Assembly: GCA_959596515.1 (NCBI GenBank)
Contig: CAUFXR010000046.1
Coordinates: forward strand, 1 to 18,682
From: an uncultured Oscillospiraceae bacterium
Lineage (GTDB): Bacteria > Bacillota > Clostridia > Oscillospirales > Acutalibacteraceae
Length of the DNA: 18,682 nt
Direction: 5' to 3'
In this document: positions 15,283 to 18,682 of the stretch, one piece after another
How the letters are laid out: every line of letters begins with the position of its first letter
Position numbering within the stretch: the first letter of the stretch is position 1
Position numbers and translations under genes: made by a program
The notes under the pieces: model-generated
The model's input: only the letters and a program-made list of their open reading frames with translations
The model's database searches: none
Told to the model about the DNA's origin: nothing

Positions 15283-16590
15283 TTAATCGCCGGATTCCTC
15301 TTGAAATATTTTGATTACATTAGCAACTTCCTCCTGGGTCTGGCTGGTATCCATGTAATCCCAGGAATACAGCATAACGCCGTCGCATCCCAGGCTGCGG
15401 GAATATTCGATCTCCCTTCGCAGAATATCTGTTTTCCCATTCCAGGTCCCGCTGTCCGCCTCCTCTGAGCCCGCTTTATATACCGCCAAACCTATATACA
15501 GTTTTACCCCTTCGGCGGTGGTCATTTGCCGCCATTGATCAGCGGTTTGATTAAACGGCAGCAGAGGATGATCGAAGTTTACATAAATTTGAGGACACAG
15601 GTAATCCACATAACCGCTTTGGCTAGCCCAGGCTTCCACATCCGCTCCCATATTTAAATCATTGGTAATATTTCCCTGCGGGGAAATCCCAAACTGGACC
15701 TGTGGATTGATAGATTTTACGGCGCTGTATACACCGGAAACCAATGTGTTGATATTGGCAATGCGCCATTGAGGCAGGGTTAAGGGTACCCCTTCCCCTA
15801 CAGATTCAATATAAGCCTGATAGGCTTTCTGATCGAACGCCTCATCCGAGGTAGGATAAAAATAATCGTCAAAATGGATGGCGTCTACTGGATAGTTTTC
15901 CACAATCTCCCGTATGCCCTCAATAATTTTTTCCCTTACCTCAGGATACGCTGGGTTAAAATATTTGCCCTCTTCCCAGTCTACCACCCAATCATCGTTA
16001 TTAGGATCGCTGTCCTCTCTCCACTGGGTATACAGGTTATTCGGAGCCAAAATACTAGGCGCTCCATTTGACTGGATCCGTAAAGGATTAATCCAGGCGT
16101 GAAACTGCATTCCCGCCTCATGGGTTTTCTGTACCATATATTCTAAAGGGTCAAAGCCCGGATCCCCTCCCTGCGTTCCAGTGAGCAGATGGGACCAAGG
16201 ATAAATTTCAGAGGGATACATGGCATCTCCAAAAGGTCTCACGTGGACGATCAATGTGTTTAAGCCATACCCCTTGGCCTGACTGACGATCTCATCAAAG
16301 GCTTTTTGAAAGTTCTCCTGGCCCTGACCTATTTGAGATTGATCCAGCGAAAGATATGGCACCCACACCGCCCGCATCTCGCCATCCAGAACGATCTGTC
16401 CGCCCAGGGATTGTTCGGCCCGGGATTCCTCTCCCGACGTATTGGCCAGTTGCGCAGAGGACGTCTGGGCACAGCTGGAATCGGCCGTGTTATCACCAAA
16501 GGAATCTTTTTGAAAAAAATGTACCGCCAGGACAGCTCCAGCTAATACCAAAATTGCGAACAGAGTAGGTACTAGTTTTTTCATTTTCAT
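15283..16590 (-). CDS. GHL10-type (DUF187/YngK-like) glycoside hydrolase-like protein
   Basis: A 435-residue secreted or membrane-anchored protein. The start is the ATG at 16590, 5 bases after AGGTGA; a TTG at 16608 is in frame but unsupported. Residues 5-24 form a signal peptide or signal anchor, followed by a Ser/Ala/Gln/Glu-rich spacer to about 66. The catalytic-type TIM barrel shows RAVWVPYLSL (73-82), IVHVRPFGDAMYPS (114-127), FHAWINPLR (163-171), YFNPAYPEVR (210-219), DAIHFDDYFYP (236-246, with the acidic pair D241/D242), then FGISPQGN and LCPQIYVNF. These are hallmarks of the glycosyl hydrolase-like 10 family, some members of which act on cell-wall glycans. The real substrate is unknown. 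No lipobox cysteine follows the hydrophobic segment, so it is not an obvious lipoprotein. Confidence 0.93.
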   Translation of the reverse strand: MKMKKLVPTLFAILVLAGAVLAVHFFQKDSFGDNTADSSCAQTSSAQLANTSGEESRAEQSLGGQIVLDGEMRAVWVPYLSLDQSQIGQGQENFQKAFDEIVSQAKGYGLNTLIVHVRPFGDAMYPSEIYPWSHLLTGTQGGDPGFDPLEYMVQKTHEAGMQFHAWINPLRIQSNGAPSILAPNNLYTQWREDSDPNNDDWVVDWEEGKYFNPAYPEVREKIIEGIREIVENYPVDAIHFDDYFYPTSDEAFDQKAYQAYIESVGEGVPLTLPQWRIANINTLVSGVYSAVKSINPQVQFGISPQGNITNDLNMGADVEAWASQSGYVDYLCPQIYVNFDHPLLPFNQTADQWRQMTTAEGVKLYIGLAVYKAGSEEADSGTWNGKTDILRREIEYSRSLGCDGVMLYSWDYMDTSQTQEEVANVIKIFQEESGD

Positions 16591-16621
16591 ACATTCACCT
16601 AATTTCAAAGGAGTGTTTTAT

Positions 16622-16918
16622 TTGTCCCCAGTTTTTATCGGGTCCCTTGTTTGGCTCGCGGTGGTCAATGTAACTGCCGCGATCATAACAATATATGATA
16701 AACATCAGGCAAAAATCAACCGCTGGCGGATTTCAGAAAAAAGTTTACTTTTTCTTTCCCTATTAGGCGGCGGTCCCGGCATGTATTTTACTATGAAAAT
16801 AATCCGTCACAAGACCAAAAAGAAAAAGTTTATGCTTGGGATTCCATTGATTATCCTTGTACAGATCCTGCTCGCAGGCGCATGGTTTCTGGGGCTCGGT
16901 CCTTTTTCCAATTTTTAG
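16622..16918 (+). CDS. DUF1294 family small membrane protein
   Basis: A 98-residue protein with membrane helices at about 5-25, 41-60 and 72-92. The conserved DUF1294 core is present: YDKHQAKINRWRISEKSLL, then LLGGGPGMYFTMKIIRHKTKKKKF. The start is a TTG at 16622, 8 bases after AAAGGAG; a GTG at 16613 overlaps that site and is less likely. Its biochemical role is unknown. The divergent GHL10 gene begins only 31 bases away, so promoters for both must overlap or lie within the opposite gene. Confidence 0.9.
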   Translation: MSPVFIGSLVWLAVVNVTAAIITIYDKHQAKINRWRISEKSLLFLSLLGGGPGMYFTMKIIRHKTKKKKFMLGIPLIILVQILLAGAWFLGLGPFSNF

Positions 16919-17167
16919 ACAACGTTTTTCTACATAATACAGGCCTTTTTCCGCAAACTAAAGAAAGCGTAGGAGAAAGTTTGCCGTCTTTTGTCCCAAG
17001 AAAGCCAAATTACAAAAAACAGTTTTGTCTCAACTTGTACGGTCTGATTGGGATCCACGGTGTGGTGTTCGTGGCGTCACGGATAGAAAGCCTATCAAAA
17101 ACATTGAAAATAAACTAAGCAAACTCTCGGAAACCGTATACGAATCTTACCATATGAGGAGATTTTT

Positions 17168-17404
17168 ATGGATCAAATTGATAAACAATTAGTACGAAAA
17201 AGCTCAAAAAATAACAATCGTTTATTAGAAAACCTAGATACCGTAGCCTCGGCTACCGAGTGTACCGGCCTAATCCCTACCCCTCCTATATCGGATAATG
17301 AGGCGGAATCTTATACTGATATCTATGCCATTCCCAAACCGGAAAATAGCTGTGATAATAATCTTCAGCAGCTAAAAAAAAGGTCCCACAAAAAAAGCAG
17401 ATAG
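17168..17404 (+). CDS. Small hydrophilic protein of unknown function (ECTGLIPTPP motif)
   Basis: A 78-residue protein I do not assign to a named family. GAGGAG lies 6 bases before the ATG, and a perfect terminator follows 46 bases after the stop, so it looks like a genuine single-gene unit. It has no signal peptide or membrane helix. The ends are basic (KQLVRKSSKNNNR; KKRSHKKSR), while the middle is acidic and holds ATECTGLIPTPP (about residues 29-40) and a Tyr/Asp/Glu segment EAESYTDIYAIPKPE (about 45-59). There are two cysteines (C32 and C62). I saw no clear promoter in 16919-17167, a stretch where I find no other gene. Confidence 0.75.
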   Translation: MDQIDKQLVRKSSKNNNRLLENLDTVASATECTGLIPTPPISDNEAESYTDIYAIPKPENSCDNNLQQLKKRSHKKSR

Positions 17405-17450
17405 CGACCGAATTATTTTATTTTATCATAAAATGTTTGAATTGACATTA

Positions 17451-17487
17451 AAACAGCCTGGCGGACGTACCCGCCAGGCTGTTTATT
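17451..17487 (+). terminator. Terminator of the small-protein gene
   Basis: AAACAGCCTGGCGG (17451-17464) pairs perfectly with CCGCCAGGCTGTTT (17471-17484) around the 6-base loop ACGTAC. Plus strand continues TTTATTCTTT. The minus strand also ends in TTTT, so it may work both ways. Confidence 0.9.
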
Positions 17488-17720
17488 CTTTAAAATATTC
17501 CTCACAGCAAGCTAGATGTCCTATCTTAAGAACTCATGGGAATGTCTACGGGCTGGGAGGAAAAGATACCCGCTTCTGCTTCCAAGAGAAGCGATAGATT
17601 TTTTGTCTAGAGAAAATTTCGGGGCCATATCAGCTCAGCGAAAAGGACGCGGGTTCCTTGAGCACGGTTTTCGAAACTCACAGGAAAAGCACATAAAGCG
17701 GTTAAGATGTGGGCAGTTCT

Positions 17721-17764
17721 AAGCAGGAGCTACATAAGCAGGAACATATAAACAGGAGCTATAT
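17721..17764. repeat. Three imperfect tandem repeats of about 15 bp
   Basis: AAGCAGGAGCTACAT (17721-17735), AAGCAGGAACATAT (17736-17749) and AAACAGGAGCTATAT (17750-17764) follow each other directly. A related ACAGGAGCT occurs again near 18216. They lie just past the end of the broken minus-strand frame. Confidence 0.75.
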
Positions 17765-18208
17765 GAGTTTCCGGATAGGCTGAGGATACCGTGCGGTGTG
17801 CAAAACCTTTCTCAGTCCATTGATACTGTCGCTTTGGGTCACAGTTAAAAGGCCGTCGAGTTCGTTTATCAGCCTTTTTCCCCGGGCTTTTACGCTATGT
17901 CCCTTCCAGGTAAAAAGAGCGACACCATATTTTTCAGTCTCCGGCTCAGGAAGAAAGGAAGGAAGGAATTTCGATTGTGGCCATGAATTGACTCATCTCA
18001 CAAAGTGCCGGAAATTGGTTACCATTCTTTCAATGTTTTGGCGTCCTAAATTCAAAACAAGATTCCTTTGTCGCATAGGAGGCCAATGAAGGCGCTGCCG
18101 AGCTGACAGTTCCCGATCGAAGCTTTCTGCCGCTACCCTCAAACGCTTATCCCCGGCTTCGGATTTGTCAGGATATGGATTTTCTTTGTTACCATTTGGC
18201 GCAAACAT
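17759..18208 (-). pseudogene. Possible decayed gene: one minus-strand frame broken by a TGA
   Basis: From ATG at 18208 the frame runs 71 codons to a TGA at 17995-17993, then stays open in the same frame for 77 more codons to the TAG at 17761-17759. The frame is also open upstream of the ATG for about 20 codons. The product would be hydrophilic (MFAPNGNKENPYPDKSEAGDK before the stop; LFTWKGHSVKARGKRLINEL after it). I recognise no family, and there is no good ribosome binding site, so this may be chance. A plus-strand frame (17796-18089) overlaps it and is equally unsupported. Confidence 0.22.
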
Positions 18209-18505
18209 CTGAGTAACAGGAGCTGTAATCGTCTTTCGCTTGAAATCTTTACAATATGAGTTTTTTCAATATAGAAGCGGCTTCCCTCCGAGAAATATCC
18301 GGTTTCTTTCCAGCCGTGATCTAAACAGGCTGGGGTATCCGTTCTAGCCCTGGATGAGCTAGCGAATCGGTTCGCAAAACTGCCGCCGCCAATTCAAAGT
18401 TTCAAAGAGGGCGCTTCGCTTCATCAGCGACAATTTTGATCAAAGCTCTTCAGTTTCCATTGGGAAAACATACTGTTTGTGATAAAATTTCTCCAGGAAA
18501 AATAG

Positions 18506-18534
18506 TTGCTTTTTCATTTCCCCTATGCTATAAT
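18506..18534 (+). promoter_or_regulatory. Promoter of tRNA-Leu
   Basis: TTGCTT (18506-18511), 17-bp spacer, TATAAT (18529-18534), placing the start of transcription a few bases before the mature tRNA at 18547. Confidence 0.85.
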
Positions 18535-18546
18535 AATTCTCGTTCA

Positions 18547-18633
18547 GCTGGTGTGGCGGAACAGGCAGACGCAAGGGACTTAAAATCCCTCGGTAGCAAT
18601 ATCGTACCGGTTCAAGTCCGGTCACCAGCACCA
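18547..18633 (+). tRNA. tRNA-Leu, anticodon UAA
   Basis: An 87-base class II tRNA. The acceptor arms GCTGGTG (18547-18553) and CACCAGC (18623-18629) pair fully, followed by discriminator A and an encoded CCA. The anticodon stem AGGGA/TCCCT encloses CTTAAAA, with anticodon TAA at 18581-18583, reading UUA and, by wobble, UUG. A long variable arm (CGGTAGCAATATCG) and the T-arm ACCGG-TTCAAGT-CCGGT complete it. Confidence 0.98.
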
Positions 18634-18652
18634 TAAGAGGGCACTAAAAAAG

Positions 18653-18682
18653 ATGCCTAAGCGAAAAACCTCGATTTTATCG
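18653..18682 (+). CDS. Possible start of a gene running off the right edge
   Basis: ATG at 18653 opens a frame of ten codons (MPKRKTSILS) to the window edge. AGAGGG about 11 bases upstream is a loosely spaced candidate ribosome binding site. Too short to judge; it would be co-transcribed with the tRNA unless a terminator not visible here intervenes. Confidence 0.25.
   Translation, partial: MPKRKTSILS

Larger units (their letters stand above)
17488..18505. other. Gene-poor region of about 1 kb before tRNA-Leu
   Basis: No reading frame here has both a good ribosome binding site and a recognisable family. Visible items are a hairpin CGCTTCT/AGAAGCG near 17570-17595, three imperfect repeats at 17721-17764, a stem AAAAGGC/GCCTTTT near 17846-17880 with T-rich flanks on both strands, and a minus-strand frame of about 450 bases broken by one TGA (17759-18208). 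No known structured RNA is recognisable to me. Confidence 0.5.

Noticed and set aside
17516..17722. 68-codon plus-strand frame after the terminator
   Set aside because: No ribosome binding site or family, and it begins just after a strong terminator with no promoter seen.
18436..18636. Frames on both strands across 18436-18636
   Set aside because: They cover the tRNA-Leu and its promoter; the tRNA fold is complete.

Overview
The window looks like chromosomal DNA from a low-to-mid-GC Firmicute of class Clostridia, probably a gut-type Lachnospiraceae or Oscillospiraceae relative. The signs are strong AGGAGG-type ribosome binding sites, sigma-A promoters with 17-bp spacers, a T-box leader, ThyX as thymidylate synthase, a clostridial-type short class B PBP and a cohesin-like surface protein. 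This is inference from family content; no marker gene fixes the genus. I see no transposase, integrase, phage gene or CRISPR array.

Region 1 (1-2071, minus strand). A T-box leader with its own promoter runs off the left edge and should control an aminoacyl-tRNA synthetase or amino-acid gene. A monofunctional class B penicillin-binding protein sits just upstream of it, and a very long hairpin terminator separates that gene from region 2.

Region 2 (2072-7508, minus strand). A tightly packed operon with a clear promoter at 7480-7508 runs thyX, tmk, a DJ-1/PfpI protein, 5-formyltetrahydrofolate cyclo-ligase, mltG and a U32 family protein. The first part is a dTMP/one-carbon folate unit: ThyX makes dTMP, Tmk phosphorylates it, and the cyclo-ligase returns 5-formyl-THF to the folate pool. 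The second part is a cell-wall terminase and a probable tRNA-hydroxylation protein.

Region 3 (7536-13970, minus strand). A Cof-type HAD phosphatase lies here, then a metallo-beta-lactamase-fold protein with a cysteine-rich C-terminus, a 966-residue MORN-repeat protein with an unrecognised N-terminal domain, and a single-pass surface protein with a cohesin-like ectodomain. The last three are the least explained genes of the window and the best place to look for a new system.

Region 4 (13989-16918). A MscS-type mechanosensitive channel (plus) is divergent from the cohesin-like gene. It converges on a GHL10-type glycoside hydrolase-like protein (minus), with a shared hairpin terminator between them. 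A small DUF1294 membrane protein (plus) is divergent from the hydrolase.

Region 5 (16919-18682, plus strand). A short unrecognised hydrophilic protein with a strong ribosome binding site is followed by a perfect 14-bp terminator stem. About 1 kb without a convincing gene comes next, containing a possibly decayed reading frame and small repeats, then a tRNA-Leu(UAA) with its own promoter. A reading frame may start at the right edge.
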